A stretch of DNA of 64,000 bases, from positions 96,144 to 160,143 of the forward strand of contig NZ_KB893381.1 in the NCBI RefSeq assembly GCF_000374045.1, read 5' to 3'. The notes under the pieces are model-generated. The model worked only from the letters and a program-made list of their open reading frames with translations. It did not search any database and was not told where the DNA came from. Positions 19,257-28,410 of the stretch are shown in pieces (within the stretch, counting starts at the first letter, position 1; each line of letters opens with the position of its first letter). The translations under genes and the position numbers were made by a program. Source of the DNA: Segetibacter koreensis DSM 18137. GTDB taxonomy: Bacteria > Bacteroidota > Bacteroidia > Chitinophagales > Chitinophagaceae.

Positions 19257-20600
19257 CTAAACTGTAGGTTCCCACCCCGGCTGATACTTGCGACCCCATA
19301 ATTCCATTGCCTTTGGGTCTGATACTATATTACCGTTGGACTGGTCAATATTTAAAGTATGACCTACCCGTTGTGCAATATTTCCTAACTGCACCCAAAG
19401 CGTACTTTTAAAACCAACTGCTACATCTGCATTCGGAACTTTGGATAAACGAATACTATCTAAAAAGTTTGCTATATGTACACTATCAAGGCTCTCGCCG
19501 GGGCTCGATGTATTGCGGCCTTCAAGAACAGCATTTGACTTAATATCTTTTAAAACCTTTCCATCCTCGTTATAAATAATGTATCCGTCGTGACCGGTCA
19601 GCAGCACTCCCTTGTCTCCATAAAACAAAACACCGCGATCCAAACCTTCTGTCTTAAATTGGTTACAACTTCGACCTTCCCAAAGGACAGTAGCGCCGGG
19701 ACAATCAAATGTAATAAGTTGCGTATCTGGCGTTTGCCAATCATCCTGGAAATAATATCTTCCCCCTGTGGAATTAACACGCAAGGGATAATCAATTCCG
19801 AGTCCCCAACGCGCAACATCTACTTCATGGGTGCCATTATTTAACGCCTCTCCCGTTCCCCAATGCCAGAACCAATGCCAGTTATAATGAATGAGGTTAT
19901 CTTTATAAGGCATTCTGGGTGCAGGTCCTTGCCAAAGATCATAATCAAGGCCCCGCATTATTGGTGTTTCCCTACCAATACCGATTGATTTTCGTGAATT
20001 TGTATACCAGCATTTTGCAAGATGAACCTTCCCTATCGCACCTCCCTTCAATTCGTTAATACCTTCTGTCAGCAATTTCCATGACCGACGTTGTGATCCC
20101 ATCTGCACTACCCTTTTATATTTTCGTGCCGCCGCTATCGCCATTTCTCCTTCATGCGGATTGTGTGATAATGGTTTTTCTACATAAACATGTTTGCCGG
20201 CAGCACAACAGATAATGGTAGCAGGTGCATGCCAATGATCTGGCGTAGCGATGTAAACTGCGTCCACGTCTTTATTTAGCAGGGCCTTTCTAAAGTCATT
20301 TTCACCTTTAGGCGCATCTTTTCCTGCTTTTACCACAGCATCAATTCCCTTTTGCCTAGCCTTCTCTTCTACATCACATATGTATATCACTTCTGTGTTG
20401 GCTTGTTTTGCAAACGTTCCGGCCATACCGGAACCCCGACCGTTAGAACCTATAACAGCTACTCTTATCCGGTCATTTGCACCAATAATATTTCCATAGC
20501 TTTTTGATGAAAAGCCTACACCAATACCACCAAATGCAACAGCAGTAGATCCGGCGGTCATATTTTTAATAAACCTTCTTCTGGAATTTTGCATCGGCAT
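19257..20600 (-). CDS. Tat-exported Gfo/Idh/MocA-type oxidoreductase
   Basis: 447 residues. Twin-arginine signal (NSRRRFIKNMTAGSTAVAFG) at the N-terminus, then a Rossmann fold (VAVIGSNGRGSGMA), the catalytic loop EKPLSHNPHEGEMA and a C-terminal beta-sheet domain with NNGTHEVDVARWGL. Tat export implies it folds with NAD(P) in the cytoplasm before transport, as known for glucose-fructose oxidoreductase. Probably oxidises a glycoside hydroxyl or interconverts 3-keto sugars. Starts 10 bases after the DUF1080 gene. Confidence 0.93.
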   Translation of the reverse strand: MPMQNSRRRFIKNMTAGSTAVAFGGIGVGFSSKSYGNIIGANDRIRVAVIGSNGRGSGMAGTFAKQANTEVIYICDVEEKARQKGIDAVVKAGKDAPKGENDFRKALLNKDVDAVYIATPDHWHAPATIICCAAGKHVYVEKPLSHNPHEGEMAIAAARKYKRVVQMGSQRRSWKLLTEGINELKGGAIGKVHLAKCWYTNSRKSIGIGRETPIMRGLDYDLWQGPAPRMPYKDNLIHYNWHWFWHWGTGEALNNGTHEVDVARWGLGIDYPLRVNSTGGRYYFQDDWQTPDTQLITFDCPGATVLWEGRSCNQFKTEGLDRGVLFYGDKGVLLTGHDGYIIYNEDGKVLKDIKSNAVLEGRNTSSPGESLDSVHIANFLDSIRLSKVPNADVAVGFKSTLWVQLGNIAQRVGHTLNIDQSNGNIVSDPKAMELWGRKYQPGWEPTV

Positions 20601-20610
20601 ACCTTTAGAT

Positions 20611-21294
20611 TTAAAGTTCTTTGATTTTTATATTCTTATACCAAACTTTATCTCCGTGTGCCTGCAGTAATATAGGAGAAGAAGTAGCTTCCGAAAAACC
20701 TTTAATATCTTTGAACTTACTAAGAGAAATCGCATGTTTAAATTCATTACTTCCCCTTTCATATTCTAATATTTTTGTTCCATTTAACCAATGCTCAACG
20801 TGATTACCCTTTGAAACAATACGGGCAGTATTCCATTGGCCTGCACCCTTAAAAGGTTTGTTAGCATTAGCAGGAATAAGGTCATAAAGTGCTCCTGTCT
20901 TACGGTTTCCGTTTACACCCAATTTTGCATCAGCATGCCTGCTGTCATCTATTATTTGAAATTCGCAGCCTAAATTAGTGTCAGGCAAAAGAAAATATTT
21001 TATGCCACTATTACCACCTTCAGAAATTTTAAAATCGACCGAAAGATCAAAATCTTTAAATGACCGGGTAGTAATTATATCACTTCCATGACCTTTTGAT
21101 GGGTCGAATGATATTTCTCCATTCTCAGCGCTCCATGAAATACCCGGGGCGGTATCACGCGTGGCCAGTCTCCAACCATTAAATGTTTTTCCATCGAATA
21201 ATGACTGATAATCATTTTCAGATTTTGTTTGGGCATTTGTAATACTGGTCGAGGCAAAAAAGAGTGCTACGAATAAATAAATTATCAATTTCAT
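20611..21294 (-). CDS. DUF1080 / 3-keto-disaccharide hydrolase family protein
   Basis: 227 residues with a signal peptide (MKLIIYLFVALFFASTSITN, cut near AQT). The lectin-like fold of PF06439 is clear: YQSLFDGKTFNGWR, SENDYQ and GNSGIKYFLLPD, and FKDIKGFSEATSSPILLQAH ending VWYKNIKIKEL. Members have been characterised as hydrolases of 3-keto-glycosides. First gene of a four-gene operon whose products are all exported. Seen: family and context. Inferred: it cleaves a glycoside after oxidation at C3 by a neighbouring oxidoreductase. Confidence 0.92.
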   Translation of the reverse strand: MKLIIYLFVALFFASTSITNAQTKSENDYQSLFDGKTFNGWRLATRDTAPGISWSAENGEISFDPSKGHGSDIITTRSFKDFDLSVDFKISEGGNSGIKYFLLPDTNLGCEFQIIDDSRHADAKLGVNGNRKTGALYDLIPANANKPFKGAGQWNTARIVSKGNHVEHWLNGTKILEYERGSNEFKHAISLSKFKDIKGFSEATSSPILLQAHGDKVWYKNIKIKEL

Positions 21295-21492
21295 TTTGCT
21301 ATTTTTTATTTCTGGATTTGAATGGCTTTCGAAGAGCTTTTATTTAAAGCATAACGGTGCTTACTGTTTTATTAAAGTATTTTTCTAAAATTAATAATTA
21401 CAATTTTTGCTTTAAATATGAATTAATTCACTAAATATATTTCAGAAAAACCGAAATCTTTTCAAACAAATTCAAATACTGGTATAAAACCT

Positions 21493-22293
21493 CTACATAT
21501 CGGTCGTTATCTTCTTGTAACTGGCAGTTAATCCTTTTATCAAAGACGAACTAAAGCCCTGGTGCTCCATTTCGTTGAGGCCGGCAATTGTACAGCCTTT
21601 AGGAGTAGTTACTTTATCTATTTCCTGCTCGGGATGAGAATTATGTTTTAGCAGAAGGTCAGCAGCACCTTTTACTGTTTGAGCCGCTATTAAAGATGCA
21701 ACAGATGCACTAAAACCAATTTCAATGCCTCCCTGGATATTTGCCCGGATATAACGCATAGCATAAGCAGTGCCGCATGCCCCTAGCACGGTTGCAGCAT
21801 CCATGAGTTTTTCATCAATAGTTATTGTTTTACCCAACTGGTCAAATGTATCTTCAACAAATTTTATCTGTTCGGGAGTAGCAGATTGATTACAAATACA
21901 AGTCATACTTTCACCAATAGCAATTGCGGTGTTGGGCATAGCACGAAAAACAGGTAGTTGTTTTTCTATAATCGAGTAAATATCTTTAATATAAACACCT
22001 GTTACTACAGAAACAAGCATGTGTTTGGTTTCTTCAAGAGAAGCTTTAATACCCAGCAACACTTCCTGCAACTGGAAAGGTTTTACCGCAACAATGATTA
22101 CTTCACCAAACCGCACTGCTTCATTATTGTCGCTACTAACATTAGCTCCTTTCTCTACCAGGGATTTTAATGTATGCAGGTTTCGTTTTGTGATGAGAAT
22201 ATTTTCAGGTGAGCTAAAACCGCTGCTGATGAGGCCTTCGGCTATAGCTGTGCCTAAATTTCCGCCGCCGATGATTGCAATTTTTTTATTCAT
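21493..22293 (-). CDS. proC: Pyrroline-5-carboxylate reductase
   Basis: 266 residues. N-terminal NADPH loop KIAIIGGGNLGTAIAEGL, the conserved VKPFQL segment, FRAMPNTAIAIGESMT, and the C-terminal signature TTPKGCTIAGLNEMEHQGF. It reduces pyrroline-5-carboxylate to proline, the last step of proline synthesis. It follows hldD by 55 bases on the same strand, probably in the purL-hldD-proC transcript. Proline dehydrogenase, the opposing catabolic enzyme, is 3.8 kb away at 26063. Confidence 0.96.
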   Translation of the reverse strand: MNKKIAIIGGGNLGTAIAEGLISSGFSSPENILITKRNLHTLKSLVEKGANVSSDNNEAVRFGEVIIVAVKPFQLQEVLLGIKASLEETKHMLVSVVTGVYIKDIYSIIEKQLPVFRAMPNTAIAIGESMTCICNQSATPEQIKFVEDTFDQLGKTITIDEKLMDAATVLGACGTAYAMRYIRANIQGGIEIGFSASVASLIAAQTVKGAADLLLKHNSHPEQEIDKVTTPKGCTIAGLNEMEHQGFSSSLIKGLTASYKKITTDM

Positions 22294-22348
22294 TTTTTAT
22301 GATGGAGAATAATTAGGAATATGAATAACAACTTCTTGAAATAAGATT

Positions 22349-23458
22349 TTAATAAATCTTTCCCTTACTTAAATAATTTCTCACATAGTCTTTTACACCT
22401 TCTTCTAAAGAATAGAAATTACTGTCATAACCTGCTTCTTTCAATTTCTGCATATTGGCCTCAGTATAATACTGGTACTTATCACGAATATCTTCCGGCA
22501 TGTCAATGTACTGAATATTGGTGTCCATGTCCAAACCGGCAAAAGTAGCTTTTACGAGGTCTTCAAATGTTCTTGCTTCACCGGTTCCTAAATTATAAAT
22601 GCCAGATGAAAGATGACGGTTAACAGATAAGGAAGAACTTCCTTCTCCTGAACTAGCAACAAGCGACTTGTACTGCTCCATCATCCAGTAAATGACTTTT
22701 ACGACATCTTTTACATAAATAAAATCTCTCAGTTGTTGACCGTCTTTGTAGCCTGCCTTGTGACTTTTAAAAAGTTTTACAACTCCATCTTTCTTTATTT
22801 GATTGTATGCATGAAAGATTACACTTGCCATTCGCCCCTTATGATATTCATTTGGACCGTAAACATTAAAAAATTTAAGCCCTGCCCAAAATGGAGGCGT
22901 TTTTTCCTGTTGAAGCGCCCATTTATCAAATTCGTTTTTACTAACTCCGTAAGGGTTTAGAGGGTGAAAATTAGCGAGGTCTTTCTCTTTATCATCATAG
23001 CCTGATTCGCCACCGCCGTATGTTGCGGCAGATGAAGCGTAAATTAATGGGACTTGGTTATGCGTACAATACTTCCAGACATTCTGCGAATATTCAACAT
23101 TCAGCTCCTGGTGAATAGCATAATTAAATTCAGTTGTGTCAGTTCTTGCACCGAGATGAATAACAAAATCAACAGAAGGATTATTTCTTTCTAACCAATC
23201 AAATAAATTGTATCGTTCAACAATAGCTTCAAATTTTTTCCGTTCCCAATTTCGCCTCTTGCCTTCTACACCAAAATCATCCACTAAAACGAGGTTTTCA
23301 TATCCTTGCTCATTCAGGTATTGCACCATACAGCTACCAATAAACCCGGCGGCTCCCGTTATTATAATTACAGGCTGGCTTGGGGATGGCAGAGGAGAAC
23401 CAGCACTTGTGTCCTCCTCAAATAAAGAATAAACCTTTTTGTTACAACTAATATTCAT
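22349..23458 (-). CDS. hldD: ADP-glyceromanno-heptose 6-epimerase with extra segments
   Basis: 369 residues; family members are usually about 310-330. Core motifs are intact: the NAD loop VIIITGAAGFIGSCM (from residue 30), LGARTDTTEFN, and the catalytic YGVSKNEFDKWA. It epimerises ADP-D,D-heptose to ADP-L,D-heptose for the LPS inner core. Two additions stand out: 29 residues before the Rossmann strand (SLFEEDTSAGSPLPSPSQP) and about 20 residues near 262-283 (YKSLVASSGEGSSSLSVNRH) between MMEQ and SGIYNLGTG. Without the first addition no ATG remains at the usual start, since VIIITG begins with GTA. Starts 22 bases after purL. Confidence 0.93.
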   Translation of the reverse strand: MNISCNKKVYSLFEEDTSAGSPLPSPSQPVIIITGAAGFIGSCMVQYLNEQGYENLVLVDDFGVEGKRRNWERKKFEAIVERYNLFDWLERNNPSVDFVIHLGARTDTTEFNYAIHQELNVEYSQNVWKYCTHNQVPLIYASSAATYGGGESGYDDKEKDLANFHPLNPYGVSKNEFDKWALQQEKTPPFWAGLKFFNVYGPNEYHKGRMASVIFHAYNQIKKDGVVKLFKSHKAGYKDGQQLRDFIYVKDVVKVIYWMMEQYKSLVASSGEGSSSLSVNRHLSSGIYNLGTGEARTFEDLVKATFAGLDMDTNIQYIDMPEDIRDKYQYYTEANMQKLKEAGYDSNFYSLEEGVKDYVRNYLSKGKIY

Positions 23459-23480
23459 ATGTTAGAGTGGGAGGCTTATA

Positions 23481-25799
23481 TTAAAATCCCTTCACTTCTC
23501 CCTTTTCTTTGTTAGCTTCATCTCTTATCTGTTCTTTTAGAGTTGGAGATTCTCCACTTATGTTTGAAGTGTCTCGTTTTACTTCTCCTGACGTTACTAA
23601 CATTCTTTCTATTGCGGTATCATATAGCGTGCGCCATTCCTCGATATGTCCCCAATATTCTCCTTCCATATCTATGTTACTTTCAGTAACTATTCCCAAA
23701 TACTCATATGGAATGTTTAAAGCATTTAATTGTGCCAAAACTTCTTCTGCATTTTTCAGTGTGCAACTTATAACTACACGGCTTTGCGCTTCACCGAACC
23801 AATAAGCATCTTTGCGAATATCAGTAGCACTTTGTTGTACATCGAAACCTAGACCACGGTTAAACCCGCTCTCAAGTAGTGCAGTAATTAGTCCGCCTTC
23901 ACTTATATCGTGTACACTTTGAAGCAACTTGTTTTTGATTAATTGCTTAATGCTTTGATGTAACCTGTATTCTTCTTCTATATCAAAGTAAGGAGCGGGA
24001 GAATATTCTACCCGGTTCAGCTTATGCAGGTACTCAGATGAATTTATATCGTTGCGACTCTTCCCGATCAGATAAATAACATCACCCGGTTGTTTAAAAT
24101 CTAATGTCATTCTATCTTCCAGGTTATCAAGAACGCCAACCATTCCTATTGTCGGCGTAGGGTAAACAGCGCCATCAGGGTTTTGATTATAAAAGCTGAC
24201 ATTTCCACCTGTTACAGGGGTATCAAACTTGCGGCATGCATCACCCATTCCCTTTACTGCATATACAAACTGGTAATACAATTCCGGGTCAAAAGGATTT
24301 CCAAAGTTGAGGCAATTGGTAATGCCCAAAGGCTCTGCACCTGAACAGACAATATTTCGGGCAGCTTCAGCCACAGCTATCATTCCACCTTTGTAAGGGT
24401 CTGCGAATACGTACCGACTGTTACAATCAACAGTAATGGCAAGTGCTTTACCTGTACCCTTTGCCAAAACGATTGATGCATCACTGGGAGCATTGGTGCT
24501 GAGGTTTGCAGCGCCTACCATGCTATCATATTGAGTGTAAATCCATCTTTTATTAGCTATGTTTGGAATTTGAATTAGCTTTTTAGCTACACTTTTTAAG
24601 TCGTGGGGAACATCAATACTATCCGGGTCAAAAGCTTTGATCTTTGAAAAATAAGCCGGTTCCTTATATTCCCTGTCATTTTGTGGAGCACCGCCACCAA
24701 GCACAAGACTTTCTGCATTTAATTCACCTTCCAACTCTCCATTCATATAAAAGCGGAGAAGGCCAGTATCAGTAACGGTTCCTATCTGCATACACGGCAG
24801 ATCCCATTTTTCGAATATATTTAAAACACTAGCCTCTTTGCCCTTTTCAATAACAATCAGCATTCTTTCCTGGCTCTCACTTAGGAGCAGCTCCCATGCT
24901 TTCATATTTTTTTGACGGGTCGGTACTTTGCTGAGGTCAATCTCCATGCCCACGCCACCTTTGGCACTCATTTCAGCCGTTGAGCAAATAATTCCTGCTG
25001 CACCCATATCCTGCATACCTACAACCGCTCCCGTTTTTATTATTTCAAGGCATGCTTCCAGTAACTTTTTTTCCTGGAAAGGGTCACCAACCTGTACTGC
25101 CGGTAATTCTTCAACACTTTCTTCGGTTATATCGGCACTTGCAAATGAAGCACCTCCCATTCCGTCTTTACCCGTGGCGCTTCCTACGATAAATACCGGA
25201 TTGCCAATGCCTTCTGCCGTTGCACTTATTGTTTCACCGTTTTTGACTATACCTACACTCATAGCATTTACTAGTGGGTTGGTATGATATCTTTCTTCAA
25301 AATAAACTTCTCCCCCAACTGTAGGTACACCAAAACAGTTACCATAATGACCAATACCGTGTACAACACCTGCTACCAAATGTTGTGTTTTTGCTTCGTT
25401 GAGGTTTCCAAAACGGAGACTATTAAGCGCCGCAATAGGCCGTGCGCCCATTGTAAAAATATCACGGTGAATACCGCCGACTCCCGTTGCAGCGCCTTGA
25501 AAAGGCTCAATTGCGCTGGGATGATTATGACTCTCAATTTTAAAAACAACACCAAATCCGTTTCCAATATCCATCAGGCCAGCATTTTCCTCGCCAGCTT
25601 TTACAAGCATTTTTTTGCCTTCGCGAGGAAGCATTTTTAGCCACTTTATAGAATTTTTATAGCTACAATGCTCACTCCACATAACACTATAGGCGCACAG
25701 TTCTGTGAAATTAGGCGTGCGGCCCATTATTTTTTTTATATGCTCAAATTCTTCGTCCGTAAGCCGAAGTTGCCGGGCAGTTTGTACGTTTATTTCCAT
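23481..25799 (-). CDS. purL: Phosphoribosylformylglycinamidine synthase, large subunit
   Basis: 772 residues, the short PurL type that lacks a fused glutaminase and needs separate PurQ and PurS proteins. Visible: MWSEHCSYKNS near the N-terminus, FKIESHNHPSAIEPFQGAAT, VGMQDMGAAGI and SVHDISEGGL. It converts FGAR to FGAM in purine synthesis. The conserved end falls near TLYDTAIERML; about 37 further residues (TSGEVKRDTSNISGESPTLK and on to GEVKGF) are low-complexity and charged, not typical of the family. First gene of the purL-hldD-proC run. Confidence 0.96.
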   Translation of the reverse strand: MEINVQTARQLRLTDEEFEHIKKIMGRTPNFTELCAYSVMWSEHCSYKNSIKWLKMLPREGKKMLVKAGEENAGLMDIGNGFGVVFKIESHNHPSAIEPFQGAATGVGGIHRDIFTMGARPIAALNSLRFGNLNEAKTQHLVAGVVHGIGHYGNCFGVPTVGGEVYFEERYHTNPLVNAMSVGIVKNGETISATAEGIGNPVFIVGSATGKDGMGGASFASADITEESVEELPAVQVGDPFQEKKLLEACLEIIKTGAVVGMQDMGAAGIICSTAEMSAKGGVGMEIDLSKVPTRQKNMKAWELLLSESQERMLIVIEKGKEASVLNIFEKWDLPCMQIGTVTDTGLLRFYMNGELEGELNAESLVLGGGAPQNDREYKEPAYFSKIKAFDPDSIDVPHDLKSVAKKLIQIPNIANKRWIYTQYDSMVGAANLSTNAPSDASIVLAKGTGKALAITVDCNSRYVFADPYKGGMIAVAEAARNIVCSGAEPLGITNCLNFGNPFDPELYYQFVYAVKGMGDACRKFDTPVTGGNVSFYNQNPDGAVYPTPTIGMVGVLDNLEDRMTLDFKQPGDVIYLIGKSRNDINSSEYLHKLNRVEYSPAPYFDIEEEYRLHQSIKQLIKNKLLQSVHDISEGGLITALLESGFNRGLGFDVQQSATDIRKDAYWFGEAQSRVVISCTLKNAEEVLAQLNALNIPYEYLGIVTESNIDMEGEYWGHIEEWRTLYDTAIERMLVTSGEVKRDTSNISGESPTLKEQIRDEANKEKGEVKGF

Positions 25800-26062
25800 A
25801 ACGCTGCGAAGGTAAGAAAGTGCAGCATGTAAAACATGGGTGCACCTCCTTTACATCATCTACCTGTCAGAAGTTTTTAGTTAAAAAAAGGAAATAGTAT
25901 GATAAGCTAAAGCAGAATGCTACCTTAAGTCTACCTTTAAATGTTTACATTTTGAATATCAGGTAGCTCGCTAATCAATACTTCAACGAGTAAAACTTTA
26001 GAATACTAAGAAATTCTTTTGCAAAAATGCACCACCGGGGGATAAAATAACTGGATGAATAA

Positions 26063-27250
26063 TTAATGTATTTTCCTTCGCTTCAACTCTTCTTTTATAA
26101 GAGACAGTTCTCTACCCGTTTGCCCACTTACGCTGCTGTTCTCCTGGGCACGGCGCATCAGGTAGGGAATAACTTCTTTAAGGGGGCCAAAAGGCAAATA
26201 CTTACTTACGGAAAAACCTGCCTTCGCAAGGTTAAAGGAAATATGGTCACTCATACCATACAACTGGGAAAAATGCAGATGTGGATGATTTAAAGGAAGA
26301 CCTTTTTTTTCCATCAATTCTACTGCAAGTAAACAGCTTTCTTCATTATGAGAAGCAACTATACAAGCGATGTTTTCGATATTGTTAATACAAAATGCTA
26401 CGGCGGCATTATAGTCTGTATCAGTGCTTTGTTTATTAATATGAATAGGCGACTGTACACCTTTTTGCGACGCCCTTGCACGCTCCTTTTCCATATATGC
26501 GCCTCTTACCAACTTAACAGCTAAAATAAAACTCTTTTGCCTGGCAATGCTATAAGATAACTTCAGGAAATGCAACCGGTCATGACGATAAAGTTGAATG
26601 GTATTATAAACAATAGGTTTTTCTTTATTGAATATTTCCATCATTTCAATAGTAAGCCGGTCAACAGGATCTTGTATCCAGCTTTCTTCTGCATCTACCA
26701 GTACACCTATATTTTTTTCTGCAGCAACACTGCAGATGCGATGCATTCTTTCTCTTACTCTTTTCCATTCTTCCTCCTCAGCTTCATTGTCGTGTATGCC
26801 AGACCTCAGCCGCGGCGCCTCATGCAGTCTCTGCAACAACTTAAATCTTGCAAAAGCTGTTATCTTTACGCTGACGTAAGGAATATGTGGTTGTGTAGCA
26901 GCAAAGTTTATAACGTTTATAAACTCCTGCGTAACACGCTCAAAGTTTTCCTCTCCTTCTTTGCCTTCAATACCATAATCAAGAATGACATCTACACCAT
27001 ATTTTGCAAGAGTATTTGCTACAACGGCTGTTTCCTCAAGCGTCTCGCCGCCTACAAATTGTTTAAAAATCGTATCACGAATAAGTCCTCTTACCGGCAA
27101 ACCCGTTTTCATTGCAAAAGGGGTAAGTCGAACACCAGCGTCCACCACCCACTGATAGTTCATAGAAGTAAAAAGCAGCTTAGCTCTTTTCAGGTCTTTG
27201 ACTGATTTATAAGCAAACGCATTTTCAGTATTGTCAAAAGAAATATTCAT
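26063..27250 (-). CDS. Proline dehydrogenase
   Basis: 395 residues, monofunctional PRODH (no fused P5C dehydrogenase). The FAD-binding barrel motifs are present: GVLVDAEESWIQDP, YNTIQLYRHDRLHFL, VKLVRGAYMEKERARA, ASHNEES, FSQLYGMSD and YLPFGPLKEVIPYLMRRAQE. It oxidises proline to pyrroline-5-carboxylate and passes electrons to quinone. The second half contains all expected substrate residues (the R-R-x-x-E/N near the end). The gene stands alone, with empty DNA on both sides. Confidence 0.95.
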   Translation of the reverse strand: MNISFDNTENAFAYKSVKDLKRAKLLFTSMNYQWVVDAGVRLTPFAMKTGLPVRGLIRDTIFKQFVGGETLEETAVVANTLAKYGVDVILDYGIEGKEGEENFERVTQEFINVINFAATQPHIPYVSVKITAFARFKLLQRLHEAPRLRSGIHDNEAEEEEWKRVRERMHRICSVAAEKNIGVLVDAEESWIQDPVDRLTIEMMEIFNKEKPIVYNTIQLYRHDRLHFLKLSYSIARQKSFILAVKLVRGAYMEKERARASQKGVQSPIHINKQSTDTDYNAAVAFCINNIENIACIVASHNEESCLLAVELMEKKGLPLNHPHLHFSQLYGMSDHISFNLAKAGFSVSKYLPFGPLKEVIPYLMRRAQENSSVSGQTGRELSLIKEELKRRKIH

Positions 27251-27812
27251 AGATATAGATGGAAATTCATTGCGAATATCGGCAGTTGATGCTTAATAAA
27301 AAATTCTTTACTACAATACTTTCAACTACTTGCTACCCTTCAATGGCTTTCAGATTTTGCAATCGTTTTATATTATTTTTTTTTCCCAAACCAACATTGT
27401 ACTGCAATTAATGTTCCAATTAGCAAGAGTTTATTGATAATGAAAAGGCTGCATTTAATAAAAAGCACCCGGCTATTTTTTCTCCTCGATCAGTATTCGC
27501 CAAGCCCTTATGCTGCGCAAAGAAATATTCTTTATAGAAAAAAAACTGCTTTGTTACAAATCCCCGATCGATTGCCATTACAACAATAAATCGTGCTGGG
27601 TACTTCAAAAGTTCGAACTGCTTTATATATATTATCTAGAGATTTTTATCACCGTCATTTGTTCTTCGTAGCATCATCATTGCGACGCTCCTTTTAAACT
27701 ATAGATCCACAGATCCATTATCATGCTTTTTGAGATATTTTGATTTTTTTAAATAAGTATTGTTCTGCCTGCAACCTGTTTTTATTCAACTAACTTCGCA
27801 AAAATTCTCTGA
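27251..27812. other. 562-base divergent intergenic region
   Basis: It lies between proline dehydrogenase and the thioesterase gene, which point away from each other. The plus strand is T/C-rich. A 62-codon ORF on the minus strand (27420-27608) has no recognisable content and is not called. No hairpin or RNA gene seen. Confidence 0.5.
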
Positions 27813-28328
27813 ATGGAAGGAAGGAAAGCAAGCGACAGCTTTATTATAATGAATGAATTTGTATTACCAAATGATACAAACACTTTTGGCAACTTAATGG
27901 GCGGGCGGTTGATGTATTGGATGGATATTGCGGCAAGTATGGCTGCAACACGGCATTGCAACTTTCCTTGTATGACAGCGAGTGTAGACAATTTAAGTTT
28001 TAAAAACCCGATAAAACTAGGAAATGTTGTACATATAGAGGCAAAAGTATCAAGGGCTTTCCACACATCTATGGAAGTTCACCTGAAAGTATGGGGAGAA
28101 GACATGCTTCACCAACACCGGTATGAAAGCAATGAGGCTTACTTCACGTTTGTGGCACTAGATCCCGGAGGAAAACCCAGACCTGTTCCGCCAATTATTA
28201 CCGAGACAGAGCAGGAAAAAATACTGTACGAGGGGGCACTTAGAAGAAGACAAGTGAGACTGGTACTCAGCGGAAAAATGATGCCGAATGACGCCAGTGA
28301 ACTTAAAGCGTTATTTATAAAAGATTAA
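27813..28328 (+). CDS. Acyl-CoA thioesterase, hotdog fold
   Basis: 171 residues. The hotdog-fold active-site region is NTFGNLMGGRLMYWMDIAAS, with Asn27, Gly30-31 and catalytic Asp38 as in the YciA/BACH type. NLSFKNPIKLGNVVHIEAKV and EAYFTFVALD form the conserved strands. It hydrolyses fatty acyl-CoA thioesters in the cytoplasm; chain-length preference cannot be read. It is a stand-alone gene converging on plsC. Confidence 0.92.
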   Translation: MEGRKASDSFIIMNEFVLPNDTNTFGNLMGGRLMYWMDIAASMAATRHCNFPCMTASVDNLSFKNPIKLGNVVHIEAKVSRAFHTSMEVHLKVWGEDMLHQHRYESNEAYFTFVALDPGGKPRPVPPIITETEQEKILYEGALRRRQVRLVLSGKMMPNDASELKALFIKD

Positions 28329-28330
28329 AA

Positions 28331-28346
28331 TTAGACGAGAGTCTAA
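28331..28346 (-). terminator. Weak hairpin between thioesterase and acyltransferase genes
   Basis: TTAGAC (28331-28336), GAGA loop, GTCTAA (28341-28346). Read leftward it is followed by TTTT. It lies about 65 bases past the acyltransferase stop. Only six base pairs, so low confidence. Confidence 0.4.
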
Positions 28347-28410
28347 AAAATTTATTTTGCGAGGTAGAAGTTATTCAAGAGTATTATTGGTTGCAGGCAG
28401 TGAGGTAAAC

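Noticed and set aside
26570-27205. 211-codon ORF opposite proline dehydrogenase
   Set aside because: Antisense to a clearly conserved gene; its own translation is Cys/Arg/Phe-rich and unlike a protein family.
27420-27608. 62-codon ORF in the 27.3-27.8 kb gap
   Set aside because: Phe/Tyr/Lys-rich with no domain, signal or start context; looks like chance.
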